Source of the DNA: Haliea alexandrii
Lineage (GTDB): Bacteria; Pseudomonadota; Gammaproteobacteria; Pseudomonadales; Halieaceae
Length of the DNA stretch: 59,214 nt
Reading direction: 5' to 3'
Assembly (NCBI RefSeq): GCF_003719295.1
Contig: NZ_RFLW01000005.1
Span: 1 to 59,214 of the forward strand
Position numbers and translations under genes: made by a program. Below the pieces are notes generated by a model. It made no database searches and was not told where the DNA came from. It saw nothing but the letters and a program-made list of their open reading frames with translations. This document shows positions 15,948 through 24,915 of the stretch, in pieces; the stretch's first letter is position 1, and every line of letters starts with the position of its first letter.

Positions 15948-17555
15948 ATGACCGTGCTGCAATCCCGCCTGAACCCGCGCGACGAAACGTTCCAGGCCAA
16001 CAGCGACCACATGCAGACCCAGGTCGATGACCTGCGCGAGCGGGTGGCGGCCCTGCGCGAAGGCGGCGGCAAGAAAGCGCAGGAGCGCCACCTTGAGCGC
16101 GGCAAGCTGCTGCCCCGACAGCGCCTGCAGGCACTGCTGGACCCCGGGTCGCCCTTCCTGGAGCTGTCACAACTGGCCGCCCTCGATGTCTACGACGACC
16201 CGGTCCCCGGCGCCGGCATCATCACCGGGATTGGCCAGGTTGCCGGCCAGGAGTGCATGATTTTCGTCAACGACGCCACGGTAAAAGGCGGCACGTACTA
16301 TCCGCTCACCGTGAAAAAACAGGGCCGCGCACAGACCATCGCGGAAGAAAACCACCTGCCCTGCCTGTATCTGGTGGATTCCGGCGGCGCATTTCTGCCC
16401 CTGCAGGACGAAGTATTCCCGGACCGGGAGCATTTCGGCCACGCCTTCTACAATCAGGCTCGCATGTCTGCCAAGGGTATTGCACAGATCGCCGCGGTGC
16501 TCGGTTCCTGCACTGCCGGTGGTGCCTACCTGCCCGCCATGGCCGACGAGTCCATCATCGTCAAGAATCAGGGCACCATTTTCCTCGGCGGCCCACCGCT
16601 GGTAAAAGCGGCCACCGGCGAAGTGGTGACAGCAGAAGAGCTCGGCGGCGCGGATGTACATTGCCGCACCTCGGGCGTTACCGACCACTACGCGAACAAC
16701 GACCACCACGCCCTGGAGCTGATGCGCCGCGCGGTGGCCCGCCTCAACCGCGTCAAGCCGGTGAACCTGGACCTGCGTGAACCCGAGGAACCGTTATACG
16801 ACACACGGGAAGTCTACGGGGTGATACCCGCGGACAGCCGGCAACCCTACGATGTGCGCGAGGTCATCCTGCGTGTGGTCGACGGCTCCGAATTCGACGA
16901 GTTCAAGGCGCTTTACGGCGAAACCCTGGTCTGCGGGTTTGCCCGCATCCACGGCTACCCGGTGGGCATCGTCGCCAACAACGGCATTCTGTTTGGCGAA
17001 TCCGCAGTGAAGGGCGCGCATTTCGTCGAGCTCTGTGCGCAACGCAAGATCCCGCTGGTGTTCTTGCAGAACATCACAGGCTTCATGGTGGGCAAGCAGT
17101 ATGAGGCCGGCGGCATCGCCCGCCACGGCGCAAAAATGGTGCACGCCGTGGCCTGCGCCAATGTACCGAAGTTCACGGTGATGATTGGTGGTTCTTTTGG
17201 CGCGGGCAACTACGCCATGTGTGGCCGTGCCTACGAGCCGCGCTTCCTTTTCATGTGGCCCAACGCACGTATTTCGGTGATGGGCGGTGAGCAGGCCGCG
17301 GGGGTTCTGGCCACGGTGAAGCAGGACCAGTTGGCGCGTGAGGGCAAGGCGATGACGGCTGACGAGGAGCGCGCGTTCAAACAGCCGATTCTGGACCTGT
17401 ATGAGAAGCAGGGGCACCCATACTACGCGTCGGCGCGGCTGTGGGACGACGGGGTGATTGATCCTGCGGACACGCGGACGGTGCTGGGTTTGGCGATTTC
17501 GGCGGCGCTGAATGCGCCGGTTGAGGAGACGCGCTTTGGGGTGTTCCGGATGTGA
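15948..17555 (+). CDS. liuB: 3-Methylcrotonyl-CoA carboxylase, carboxyltransferase (beta) subunit
   Basis: A 535-residue carboxyltransferase that moves CO2 from biotin to 3-methylcrotonyl-CoA. The N-half has [15 protein letters not shown] and [20 protein letters not shown], the latter characteristic of methylcrotonyl rather than propionyl carboxylases. The oxyanion-hole regions [15 protein letters not shown] and [20 protein letters not shown] are intact. The ATG at 15948 was chosen because it gives the usual N-terminus after a CGGAG ribosome-binding site. It works with LiuD. A 451-bp repeat-bearing gap separates it from liuC. Confidence 0.95.
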   Translation: MTVLQSRLNPRDETFQANSDHMQTQVDDLRERVAALREGGGKKAQERHLERGKLLPRQRLQALLDPGSPFLELSQLAALDVYDDPVPGAGIITGIGQVAGQECMIFVNDATVKGGTYYPLTVKKQGRAQTIAEENHLPCLYLVDSGGAFLPLQDEVFPDREHFGHAFYNQARMSAKGIAQIAAVLGSCTAGGAYLPAMADESIIVKNQGTIFLGGPPLVKAATGEVVTAEELGGADVHCRTSGVTDHYANNDHHALELMRRAVARLNRVKPVNLDLREPEEPLYDTREVYGVIPADSRQPYDVREVILRVVDGSEFDEFKALYGETLVCGFARIHGYPVGIVANNGILFGESAVKGAHFVELCAQRKIPLVFLQNITGFMVGKQYEAGGIARHGAKMVHAVACANVPKFTVMIGGSFGAGNYAMCGRAYEPRFLFMWPNARISVMGGEQAAGVLATVKQDQLAREGKAMTADEERAFKQPILDLYEKQGHPYYASARLWDDGVIDPADTRTVLGLAISAALNAPVEETRFGVFRM

Positions 17556-17613
17556 GCGGGGTATTGGGCGCCAGTGTGATTGGGGGCTGGGCTGTGGGAG
17601 CTTCGTTTGCGGC

Positions 17614-17723
17614 CGGGGTGGCGGGGAGGCGCTGGCCGGAAACGCTACGAGCACGTCCGTGTGCGCTCGATGGCGGCCATCCATGGCCGCCAACGTTCCG
17701 GCCAGCGCCTCCCCGCCACCCCG
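17614..17723. repeat. Large hairpin element 1 between liuB and liuC
   Basis: Perfect 28-bp arms at 17614-17641 and 17696-17723 enclose two smaller hairpins: a core palindrome GGCGGCCATCCATGGCCGCC (17672-17691) and a hairpin CGAGC (17649-17653) with GCTCG (17665-17669). The folded form is a three-way junction. The core is the exact reverse complement of the core of element 2, so the two copies lie in opposite orientation. Confidence 0.8.
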
Positions 17724-17831
17724 CCCTGAATGAGGCAGTGAATTTGGACTGTTTGAGCGCCGCTTACCGGACAGAAGAAATCCCTGGACTGTTACTGGGT
17801 TGCCTACAACGTGGGGCAGTCGAGGCAGTGT

Positions 17832-17935
17832 GGGGGTGGGGCCGGAGCTGCGGGACCGTCGGCGGCCATGGATGGCCGCCGCCGAGCCTACAGGGACGCA
17901 CTCGCGGCGGGTCCCGCTGCTCCGGCCCCACCCCC
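17832..17935. repeat. Large hairpin element 2 between liuB and liuC
   Basis: Arms 17832-17857 and 17910-17935 pair over 25 of 26 positions, with one T-T mismatch. Inside is the core GGCGGCCATGGATGGCCGCC (17861-17880) followed by a weaker hairpin around CGAGC...CTCG. The outer arm sequence differs from element 1 while the core and its neighbour are conserved. This is the pattern of a repeat family with covarying stems. With element 1 it fills most of the 17556-18006 gap. Confidence 0.75.
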
Positions 17936-18006
17936 TCGCTGCCAGCACCACCCGAGCCTACGACCACCAATCGCGCCCACAAACACGCTGCAAGGAACGT
18001 CAACCA

Positions 18007-18795
18007 ATGACCACCACCGTCCTCACCACCACCGACCACCGCGGCGTTGCGACTGTCACCCTCAACAACCCGGCCAAGCACAACGCCTTTGACGACGCCA
18101 TGATCAGCGCCCTGCGGCTCGCCTTCGATCAACTGCGCGAGCGCGACGATATACGCGTCGTCGTCCTGCGCTCCGATGGCAAGCACTTTTCAGCCGGCGC
18201 CGATCTGGACTACATGAAACGCATGGCCACCTACGATTATGGCCACAACCTGCACGATGCCGAGATGCTGGCAGGCATGCTGCGCGCACTCTATGAACTG
18301 CCCCAGCCCACCATCGCCCGCATTCAGGGTGCTGCGCTGGGCGGTGCCGTGGGGCTGGTGAGCTGTTGTGATATGGCCGTTGCCACACGCGGGGCGAGTT
18401 TCGCGCTCTCGGAGGTGAAGATCGGCCTGGTGCCCGCGACGATCAGTCCCTATGTATTGCGCGCGATTGGCGAGCGCGCGGCACGACGCTATTTTCTGAC
18501 TGGGGAGCGCTTCGATGCTCACCGGGCACTGGAGCTCGGCCTGATCAGCGAAGTGGCCGATGAGGAGTCACTGGATGCCGATGTGGACATGCTGGTGAGT
18601 GCTCTGCTGGCCAACGGCCCGGAAGCCGTGAGCGCCGCCAAGGACCTGATCGCCAACGTTGCCGGAGAGCCGCTAACGACCGAACTGGTGGAGGATACCT
18701 GCGCGCGGATTGCCCATATTCGGGTCTCCCGCGAAGGCCAGGAAGGCCTCAGCGCCTTCCTCGAGAAACGCACACCCAACTGGCAGGAGAGATAG
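18007..18795 (+). CDS. liuC: Methylglutaconyl-CoA hydratase (enoyl-CoA hydratase family)
   Basis: A 262-residue crotonase-fold enzyme that hydrates 3-methylglutaconyl-CoA to HMG-CoA. The oxyanion-hole segments FSAGADLDYMKRMA (about residues 61-74) and IQGAALGGAVGLVSCCDMA (about residues 104-122) are intact. SEVKIGLVPATISPYV follows and is typical of the methylglutaconyl subgroup. The frame is open far upstream, but the ATG at 18007 gives the normal N-terminus and the extension lies in the hairpin repeats. It ends 2 nt before liuD. Confidence 0.93.
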   Translation: MTTTVLTTTDHRGVATVTLNNPAKHNAFDDAMISALRLAFDQLRERDDIRVVVLRSDGKHFSAGADLDYMKRMATYDYGHNLHDAEMLAGMLRALYELPQPTIARIQGAALGGAVGLVSCCDMAVATRGASFALSEVKIGLVPATISPYVLRAIGERAARRYFLTGERFDAHRALELGLISEVADEESLDADVDMLVSALLANGPEAVSAAKDLIANVAGEPLTTELVEDTCARIAHIRVSREGQEGLSAFLEKRTPNWQER

Positions 18796-18797
18796 CC

Positions 18798-20804
18798 ATG
18801 TTCAACAAGCTATTGATCGCCAACCGCGGAGAGATTGCCTGCCGCATCATGCACACGGCGCGCCGTATGGGTATCGCCACCGTTGCCGTGTACTCGGATG
18901 CAGACCGCAATGCGCTGCACGTGCGCATGGCAGATGAAGCGGTGCATATTGGCCCGGCACCCGCACGGGAGAGCTATCTGGTGGCGGAACGCCTCATCGC
19001 CGCGGCGCTGGGCACAGGAGCGCAGGCCATCCACCCGGGTTATGGCTTCCTGTCGGAAAACGCCGCTTTCGCGAGCGCCTGCGCGGAGCAGGGGCTGGTG
19101 TTCGTGGGCCCGCCCACCGGCGCTATCGAGGCCATGGGGTCCAAGTCCGCCGCCAAGCACATCATGGGCGAGGCCGGCGTGCCCCTGGTGCCAGGCTATC
19201 ACGACGCCGATCAGGACCCGGCGCTGCTGCGCCGGGAGGCGGAGCGCATGGGCTACCCGGTATTGCTCAAGGCGACCGCCGGCGGCGGCGGCAAGGGCAT
19301 GCGCCAGGTGTGGTCGGGGGAGGAATTCGATGCCGCCCTCGCCGCCGCCCAACGGGAGGCGAGCGCGAGTTTTGGCGATGCCACCATGCTGGTGGAGAAG
19401 TACCTGACCAAACCCCGCCATGTGGAAGTACAGGTGTTCTGCGACAACCACGGCAACGCGATCTACCTCGCGGAACGCGACTGTTCGGTGCAGCGCCGCC
19501 ACCAGAAGGTCATTGAAGAGGCGCCCGCACCGGGCATGACGCCGGCCCTGCGCGCCGCCATGGGCGACACGGCGGTGCAGGCGGCCCGCGCCATCGACTA
19601 CCGCGGTGCGGGCACAGTGGAATTCCTGCTGGATGAAGACGGCAGTTTTTATTTCATGGAGATGAATACGCGCCTGCAGGTTGAACACCCGGTGACGGAA
19701 ATGATCACCGGGCAGGACCTGGTGGAGTGGCAGCTACGCGTGGCGGCTGGTGAGGTGCTGCCGCTGCAACAAGAGGAACTCAGCTTGCGCGGCCACGCCT
19801 TCGAGGCGCGCGTCTACGCCGAAGACCCGGACAACGACTTCCTGCCCGTTACCGGCACCCTCGCCTATCTGCAGGCGCCCGAGGAGTCGGCACATGTGCG
19901 GGTGGACACCGGTGTGCAACAGGGGGACGAGATCAGCGTCCACTATGACCCCATGATCGCCAAGCTTATTGTCTGGGACGAGTCGCGCGAGCGTGCTCTG
20001 CAGCGCCTGGCCGCTGCTCTGCGGGATTACCGGATTGGCGGTACGGTAACCAACCTCGATTTTCTGTATAACCTGGCCACGGCCGCACCCTTTCAGCAGG
20101 CGGAACTGGATACCGGGTTCATCGAACGTCATCAGTCGCTGATTTTCCGCCAACGGCAGCTCGACCTGCAACGCGATCTGCCCATGGCCGCATTCGCCCT
20201 GTTCCTGCAGCGTCAGCGTGAGGCCGCGCCGCGCAGCTGCCTCGACCCGTGGTCGCCATGGGCCAGCGGCACGGCCTGGCGTCTCAATGAGCCCCACGTG
20301 CATCACCTGTTGCTGCACTGTCATCAGCGCGACGTGCACGCCACGTTGGAACAACTGCCCGGCGGCGGGTTCTGCATTGATATCGACGGCGAGCGTAGCC
20401 AGCTGCGCGGTGCCCTGCAGGGGGACGCGCTGGTATTCGAACAAGACGGCCACCGGCGACGCGCCACACTGGCCCGTACCGCGGATGGCTTTACCCTCTA
20501 CCTGGCCGACGGTGCCTGCCATTTCCGCGAGCTGCCCCCTGACACGGGTGAGGCTTCCGAACATACGGCCGCGGGTGGCCTCAATGCCCCCATGAACGGC
20601 ACAGTGGTCAGCCTGTTGATTGAAGCGGGTACCGAGGTTGCAGCCGGCACGCCGCTGATGATCATGGAGGCCATGAAAATGGAGCACACGGTGCGGGCAC
20701 CGGGCGCGGGTACGGTAAGCCAGTTCTACTTCGCCGCGGGCGACCTGGTGGACGGCGGCGCCCCGCTACTGGCCTTTACCCCGAGCGAGGAGGTCGACGC
20801 ATGA
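18798..20804 (+). CDS. liuD: 3-Methylcrotonyl-CoA carboxylase, biotin-carboxylase/carrier (alpha) subunit
   Basis: A 668-residue protein with three parts. A biotin-carboxylase domain (LLIANRGEIACRIM at the start, ATP-grasp glycine loop KATAGGGGKGMR, catalytic FMEMNTRLQVEHPVTE) is followed by a linker. A C-terminal biotinyl domain carries the MEAMKMEH lysine (about residue 629), which BirA modifies. It carboxylates biotin with ATP and bicarbonate and hands the carboxyl group to LiuB. Length and layout match MccA/LiuD. It overlaps liuE by 4 nt. Confidence 0.95.
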   Translation: MFNKLLIANRGEIACRIMHTARRMGIATVAVYSDADRNALHVRMADEAVHIGPAPARESYLVAERLIAAALGTGAQAIHPGYGFLSENAAFASACAEQGLVFVGPPTGAIEAMGSKSAAKHIMGEAGVPLVPGYHDADQDPALLRREAERMGYPVLLKATAGGGGKGMRQVWSGEEFDAALAAAQREASASFGDATMLVEKYLTKPRHVEVQVFCDNHGNAIYLAERDCSVQRRHQKVIEEAPAPGMTPALRAAMGDTAVQAARAIDYRGAGTVEFLLDEDGSFYFMEMNTRLQVEHPVTEMITGQDLVEWQLRVAAGEVLPLQQEELSLRGHAFEARVYAEDPDNDFLPVTGTLAYLQAPEESAHVRVDTGVQQGDEISVHYDPMIAKLIVWDESRERALQRLAAALRDYRIGGTVTNLDFLYNLATAAPFQQAELDTGFIERHQSLIFRQRQLDLQRDLPMAAFALFLQRQREAAPRSCLDPWSPWASGTAWRLNEPHVHHLLLHCHQRDVHATLEQLPGGGFCIDIDGERSQLRGALQGDALVFEQDGHRRRATLARTADGFTLYLADGACHFRELPPDTGEASEHTAAGGLNAPMNGTVVSLLIEAGTEVAAGTPLMIMEAMKMEHTVRAPGAGTVSQFYFAAGDLVDGGAPLLAFTPSEEVDA

Positions 20805-21706
20805 ACCTGCCCACGTCGGTCACCCTGGTCGAGATGGGCCCACGCGACGGGCTGCAGAATGAGTCCGCCAGCATCTCCCTGGCAACCAAACTGCGCCTCA
20901 TTGACGACCTCGCCGCAGCAGGCCTGACCCTCATTGAGAGCGGCAGTTTCGTCAACCCCAAATGGATTCCGCAGATGGCGGACAGCGCCGAGGTCTTCCG
21001 TGGCTTGCAGCGGCGCGCTGGCGTTCGCTACACGGCGTTGACCCCCAACCTGCAAGGCCTGGAGCGGGCACTGGACGCCGGCGCGGACGAGGTGGCCGTG
21101 TTCGCGGCTGCCTCGGAGGCGTTTTCGCGCAAGAACATCAACTGTGGCGTCGCCGAGAGTCTGCAACGTTTCGAGCCAGTGATGGCACGTGCCGAAGCGG
21201 CAGGCGTGCGCGTGCGCGGCTACATCTCCTGTGTACTCGGCTGCCCCTACGAGGGCGAGATTGCGCCGCAGGGCGTACTGGATGTGGCGCGTGCGCTGCT
21301 TGACCTGGGCTGCTACGAGGTGTCGCTCGGCGACACCATCGGCACGGGAACCGCCGGCAGTACCCAACGCCTGCTGGACGCATTGCTGCCGCACATACCC
21401 GCGCAGCAACTCGCCCTGCACTGCCACGACACCTACGGGCAAGCGCTGGCGAATATTCTGGTGGGCCTGCAAAACGGCATTGCCACTGTCGATGCGTCTG
21501 TTGCGGGGCTGGGTGGCTGCCCCTATGCGCGCGGCGCCACCGGCAACGTTGCCACGGAGGATGTGGTGTACATGCTCAATGGCCTGGGCATACACACCGG
21601 CATCGACCTCGACGCGCTGGTGAGCGCGGGCGCGCGCATCTCGGAGGCGCTGGGACGGCGCAACGGCTCCCGCGCCGCCAACGCGCTGCTTGCCTCGGCG
21701 GACTGA
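20801..21706 (+). CDS. liuE: Hydroxymethylglutaryl-CoA lyase
   Basis: A 301-residue DRE-TIM lyase that splits HMG-CoA into acetoacetate and acetyl-CoA, the last step of the leucine pathway. VEMGPRDGLQNE (about residues 10-21) carries the Arg-Asp pair, HCHDTYGQALAN supplies the metal-binding histidines, and the glycine-rich loop SVAGLGGCPYARGATGN holds the catalytic cysteine. It overlaps liuD by ATGA. It is the last liu gene; no acetoacetate-activating gene follows directly. Confidence 0.95.
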   Translation: MNLPTSVTLVEMGPRDGLQNESASISLATKLRLIDDLAAAGLTLIESGSFVNPKWIPQMADSAEVFRGLQRRAGVRYTALTPNLQGLERALDAGADEVAVFAAASEAFSRKNINCGVAESLQRFEPVMARAEAAGVRVRGYISCVLGCPYEGEIAPQGVLDVARALLDLGCYEVSLGDTIGTGTAGSTQRLLDALLPHIPAQQLALHCHDTYGQALANILVGLQNGIATVDASVAGLGGCPYARGATGNVATEDVVYMLNGLGIHTGIDLDALVSAGARISEALGRRNGSRAANALLASAD

Positions 21707-21781
21707 TACTCACCCGCTGACACATTCCCGGCACCACACGGTGCATGATAACCTGCAGCGCAAACCGCGCCGGAACGCTTC

Positions 21782-22132
21782 ATGCCCGTGTCATCCATTG
21801 CTCTGCAGCGTCAACTTGCCGCCAGCATTGTCACCGTCAGCGGTGTATTGCAGGTGGCTTCCCTGTGGCGCAACCGCTTGAGTGAGGACGTGCTGCTCAC
21901 CGCGCTGGTGGGCAGCATTTACCTGTTAATAGCGCTTGGCCTCTTTGGTCGTTCCCGTTTCGCGCTGTTTGTCGCCGTGGCCACCTGCTGCAGCAGTGCA
22001 CTGCTGCTTGGCCCGGACCTGCCACTGGCCGCCTGGTCTTCGCTACAACAGCTGCGCATCGCGGGCGATGCCATCGTGGCCATGCTCTGCCTGCACGTGC
22101 TGTGGTCGGTGCGCAAGCTGCCAAGTGTCTGA
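21782..22132 (+). CDS. Small membrane protein, function unknown
   Basis: A 116-residue hydrophobic protein with about four predicted membrane segments, including SIVTVSGVLQVASLW, LLTALVGSIYLLIALGLFG, FALFVAVATCCSSALLLG and IAGDAIVAMLCLHVLW. No family is recognised. It lies 75 nt after liuE on the same strand and converges with the DUF1640 gene. The coding call rests on the continuous membrane pattern and the ATG at the start of a clean frame. Confidence 0.55.
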   Translation: MPVSSIALQRQLAASIVTVSGVLQVASLWRNRLSEDVLLTALVGSIYLLIALGLFGRSRFALFVAVATCCSSALLLGPDLPLAAWSSLQQLRIAGDAIVAMLCLHVLWSVRKLPSV

Positions 22133-22180
22133 AAAACCGCGGCGCTCGCAACGTGAGGTCCGCGCCGGGACGGGCCGCTG

Positions 22181-22651
22181 CTAACCTGCCAACGCGTTTT
22201 GCAGCAGCGGATAGCCGACCAGTAGCCAGGTGCCGCTGATCATCAGCATCAACAAACGCGATTGCGCTTTGAGCTCACCGAAGCCCCGGGTGAAGCGCAC
22301 CTCCTGCTCACCAAGGCGCACCCCAAGAGCCACCTCATGATCCGCGAAGCGCTTCTCAAGACGGGCATCCTGATCCGCGAAGCGCTTCTCAAGACGGGCA
22401 TCCTGATCCGCGAATCGCTTCTCAAGACGGGCATCCTGCTCCGCGAGACGCACTTCAATGCGCGTTTCCTGCTCCGCAAACGCGGCGCGCAGCGTTGCAT
22501 CCAGGTAGTCCCGGGTGACGATGTTGTCCGCATAGAAACCGAATGCTTCGGCCATGAGTTCCGCCTGCGCCTCTGCCTGCTGCTCGGGCACGCCGGCCGC
22601 GCGCAGGCGGCGGGCGTACTGGAGCGAGTCGAATGCCAATGTTCCCATCAT
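22181..22651 (-). CDS. DUF1640-like coiled-coil membrane-anchored protein with 11-residue repeats
   Basis: About 156 residues: an N-terminal helical region (GTLAFDSLQYARRLRAAGVPEQQAEAQAELMAE, a typical DUF1640/CCDC90 start, with key element YARRLRAAGVPEQQAEA), a long coiled coil, and one C-terminal membrane segment (LLMLMISGTWLLVGYPLL). The coiled coil contains the unit RLEKRFADQDA three times. The ATG at 22651 follows GGAGAGCT; the next codon is also ATG. Relatives include MCU-regulator-like proteins of mitochondria, but bacterial roles are unknown. A second DUF1640-type gene lies at 44086. Confidence 0.75.
   Translation of the reverse strand: MMGTLAFDSLQYARRLRAAGVPEQQAEAQAELMAEAFGFYADNIVTRDYLDATLRAAFAEQETRIEVRLAEQDARLEKRFADQDARLEKRFADQDARLEKRFADHEVALGVRLGEQEVRFTRGFGELKAQSRLLMLMISGTWLLVGYPLLQNALAG
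22339..22470. repeat. 33-bp tandem repeats within the DUF1640 gene
   Basis: Three near-identical units (22339-22371, 22372-22404, 22405-22437) begin GATCCGCGAA, and a fourth degenerate unit follows (22438-22470). Each encodes 11 residues (RLEKRFADQDA), keeping the coiled-coil register. Near identity at DNA level indicates recent expansion, so copy number may vary between strains. Confidence 0.85.
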
Positions 22652-22768
22652 AGCTCTCCATCGCAGTAACGGCAAAGTCTGCCAGCTGCTGCGGCGCAAG
22701 GGTACATCCAATGCGGCCAGGGCCGTTTCTGGCTAGTCAGCGCTGCTGGGGCAGGCTAGAGTGCGTGC

Positions 22769-24253
22769 ATGCAGACGTCATCATCCAAGCGCATCACACC
22801 AGACCTGAGCCAGTGCTCGCCAAACAGTGCCGTGGCCGACGTCGGTGCGCCCTTGCACACCGCCCTGGACCCGGAAACCTGCCGCCGGGCCCGGCTCTCG
22901 CGCGACCTGCGCTTCGACGGCGAGTTCTTCCTTGGCGTGCGCAGCACAGGCATTTACTGCCGCCCGATTTGCCCGGCCCGCGCGGCCGCCGAACACAATG
23001 TGGTGTACTTCCGCGAAGCCAGCCAGGCGGCCGCTGCCGGCTTCCGGCCCTGCCTGCGCTGCCGTCCTGAGGCGGCACCGGGGAGCGCTGCGTGGCAGGG
23101 CAGTCCGGTTACCGTACAGCGTGCGCTGCGCCTGATTCGCGAGGGCGCCCTGAACCAGGGGTCGCTCGCCACACTGTGCACGCGCCTCGGCGTGGGTGAG
23201 CGCTATCTGCGCAAATTGTTTCAGCGCGAGCTGGGCGTTTCGCCTAACGCCGTCGCGCAAAACCAGCGCCTGCTCTTTGCCCGCCAGCTGTTGCAGGAAA
23301 CCGCACTGCCAATAACGGATATCGCTTATGCCGCCGGCTTTGGCAGCGTGCGTCGCTGTAACAGCGCCTTTCAAGGCAGTTTTGGCAAAACACCGGGTGC
23401 CATGCGTCGAGGGCAAGTCACGGCTTCTCCCGAACCGGGCATTCGCTTGCTGCTGCGCTATCGCCCCCCTTACGACTGGGCTGGTGTTCTGGACTTTTTC
23501 CAGCGCCACGCGGTGAATGGCGTTGAGTCCGTGGAGAACGGCGTGTACCGCAGGCAGATCCAGGTGCGTGCGCACAGCGGCACAATAAGTGTACGCCATG
23601 CGCCCGCGCGGCACGCCATCGAGCTGGAGTTGCACCTGCCCGACTTGGCAGACATGACCCCCGTGGTGCAGCGCGTACGGCGAATGTTCGACCTGGATGC
23701 CAACCCCGAGGTGATCGCTGCGAGCCTGCGGCAGGACCCGGCACTGGCAACCCTGCTGGAGCGCTTCCCCGGCATACGCTCTCCGGTGTACTGGAGTGCG
23801 GAGGAAGCCACCCTGCGCGCCATTGTGGGCCAGCAGGTGAGTGTTGCCGCCGCTCGCGGCGTCTGCTCACGCCTGGCCGACGCCACACAGCGCCCCGGAC
23901 ACCCTCCGGCCTTTCCCGCCGCTGTAGCGGTTGCGGCGCTGGATAACAGCCACTTTCCCATGCCCAAGCGCCGGCGCGACACCCTGCGCCGGGTCTGCAG
24001 CCGACTCGCCAGCGGCGAAGACCCAGGGGCTGAAGCGTTGCTGGCTGAGCCTGGCATTGGCCCCTGGACCGTCGCCATGATCGCGATGCGGGGTGAAGGC
24101 CAACCCGATGCGTTTCCCCCCCGGGATCTCGGCCTCATGCGCGCCTGGGAGGCGCTCCCTGAAGCCACAGAAGCACTGCAGCCCGCCAGCGAACACTGGC
24201 GCCCCTGGCGGGCCTACGCCGCCAACCTGCTGTGGCGCAGTCTCGATGCATAA
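22769..24253 (+). CDS. Ada/AraC/AlkA fusion: alkylation-response regulator and DNA-3-methyladenine glycosylase
   Basis: A 494-residue fusion of three modules. The first is an Ada-type zinc domain with four cysteines (GIYCRPICPAR and CLRCRP). The second is an AraC HTH pair (about residues 110-205, including ITDIAYAAGFGSVRRCNSAFQ). The third is an AlkA-type glycosylase with an HhH-GPD core: EEATLRAIVGQQVSVAAARG, GIGPWTVAMIAMR, then the aspartate in PPRDLGLMRA as the likely catalytic residue. It would sense methyl-phosphotriesters and excise alkylated purines. The O6-alkylguanine transferase follows 75 nt downstream, completing a repair pair. Confidence 0.9.
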   Translation: MQTSSSKRITPDLSQCSPNSAVADVGAPLHTALDPETCRRARLSRDLRFDGEFFLGVRSTGIYCRPICPARAAAEHNVVYFREASQAAAAGFRPCLRCRPEAAPGSAAWQGSPVTVQRALRLIREGALNQGSLATLCTRLGVGERYLRKLFQRELGVSPNAVAQNQRLLFARQLLQETALPITDIAYAAGFGSVRRCNSAFQGSFGKTPGAMRRGQVTASPEPGIRLLLRYRPPYDWAGVLDFFQRHAVNGVESVENGVYRRQIQVRAHSGTISVRHAPARHAIELELHLPDLADMTPVVQRVRRMFDLDANPEVIAASLRQDPALATLLERFPGIRSPVYWSAEEATLRAIVGQQVSVAAARGVCSRLADATQRPGHPPAFPAAVAVAALDNSHFPMPKRRRDTLRRVCSRLASGEDPGAEALLAEPGIGPWTVAMIAMRGEGQPDAFPPRDLGLMRAWEALPEATEALQPASEHWRPWRAYAANLLWRSLDA

Positions 24254-24328
24254 GCCCGACCGCAGCCAACGTTGCGCAACGCCACCCTCACGTCACAACC
24301 ACGGCCGCGCGCGCCGAGGAGACTGGAC

Positions 24329-24838
24329 ATGACTACCACCGTCACCCGCTTGGTCGAAAGTCCCCTGGGAACGTTACAGCTGGTCGCGAACGACTCGGCA
24401 CTGACCGCCATCCACTTCCCGGGACAGCACGAAGCTGCAGCGGAGGAGCGCGAGACCAACGCCGTGCTGGCGTTGGCCAGCGCCCAACTGGCAGAGTATT
24501 TTGCGGGATCGCGGCGGGCGTTTGACGTGCCACTGGATGCGCGGGGCACGCCGTTTCAGCAGGCCGTTTGGCGGGCACTGCGCGCCATTCCGTGGGGCGA
24601 ACTGCGCAGTTACCGCGACATCGCCTGCGCCCTGCACAACCCGCGAGCTGTGCGCGCTGTCGGGGCAGCGAACGGGCGCAATCCCCTACCCATTGTCGTG
24701 CCCTGTCACCGCGTGATTGGCGCGAACGGCAGCCTGACCGGGTTTGCCGGCGGGCTGGCCGCAAAAGTGTTGTTGCTGGAACTGGAGGGGAGCTTGACGG
24801 AGGAAGGCGTGGCGCCAACCTCCGGCAAAAGCACCTGA
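24329..24838 (+). CDS. ogt: Methylated-DNA--protein-cysteine methyltransferase
   Basis: A 169-residue suicide enzyme that removes O6-alkyl groups from guanine. The acceptor motif VVPCHRVIG is intact (about residues 127-135), with RAVGAANGRNPLPI before it and LTGFAGGLAAKVLLLELE after it. The ATG at 24329 has AGGAG 8 nt upstream and is preferred over a longer in-frame start at 24272. It is probably co-regulated with the Ada/AlkA fusion upstream. Confidence 0.93.
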   Translation: MTTTVTRLVESPLGTLQLVANDSALTAIHFPGQHEAAAEERETNAVLALASAQLAEYFAGSRRAFDVPLDARGTPFQQAVWRALRAIPWGELRSYRDIACALHNPRAVRAVGAANGRNPLPIVVPCHRVIGANGSLTGFAGGLAAKVLLLELEGSLTEEGVAPTSGKST

Positions 24839-24865
24839 GATTCGCGCGGGTGGCTCCTCAAAGAC

Positions 24866-24915
24866 GCTGAAGGCTCGCTACGGCCGCTGAAGGCTCGCTC
24901 TGCAGCTGAAGGCTC
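24866..24915. repeat. Short direct repeats between ogt and the metallo-hydrolase gene
   Basis: GCTGAAGGCTCGCT occurs at 24866-24879 and 24886-24899, and GCTGAAGGCTC again at 24905-24915. The third copy runs into the stop codon of the convergent metallo-hydrolase gene. The function is unknown. Confidence 0.7.

Noticed and set aside
16794..17951. Long leftward frame opposite liuB and the hairpin repeats
   Set aside because: It is antisense to the clear LiuB coding sequence and has no domain features.
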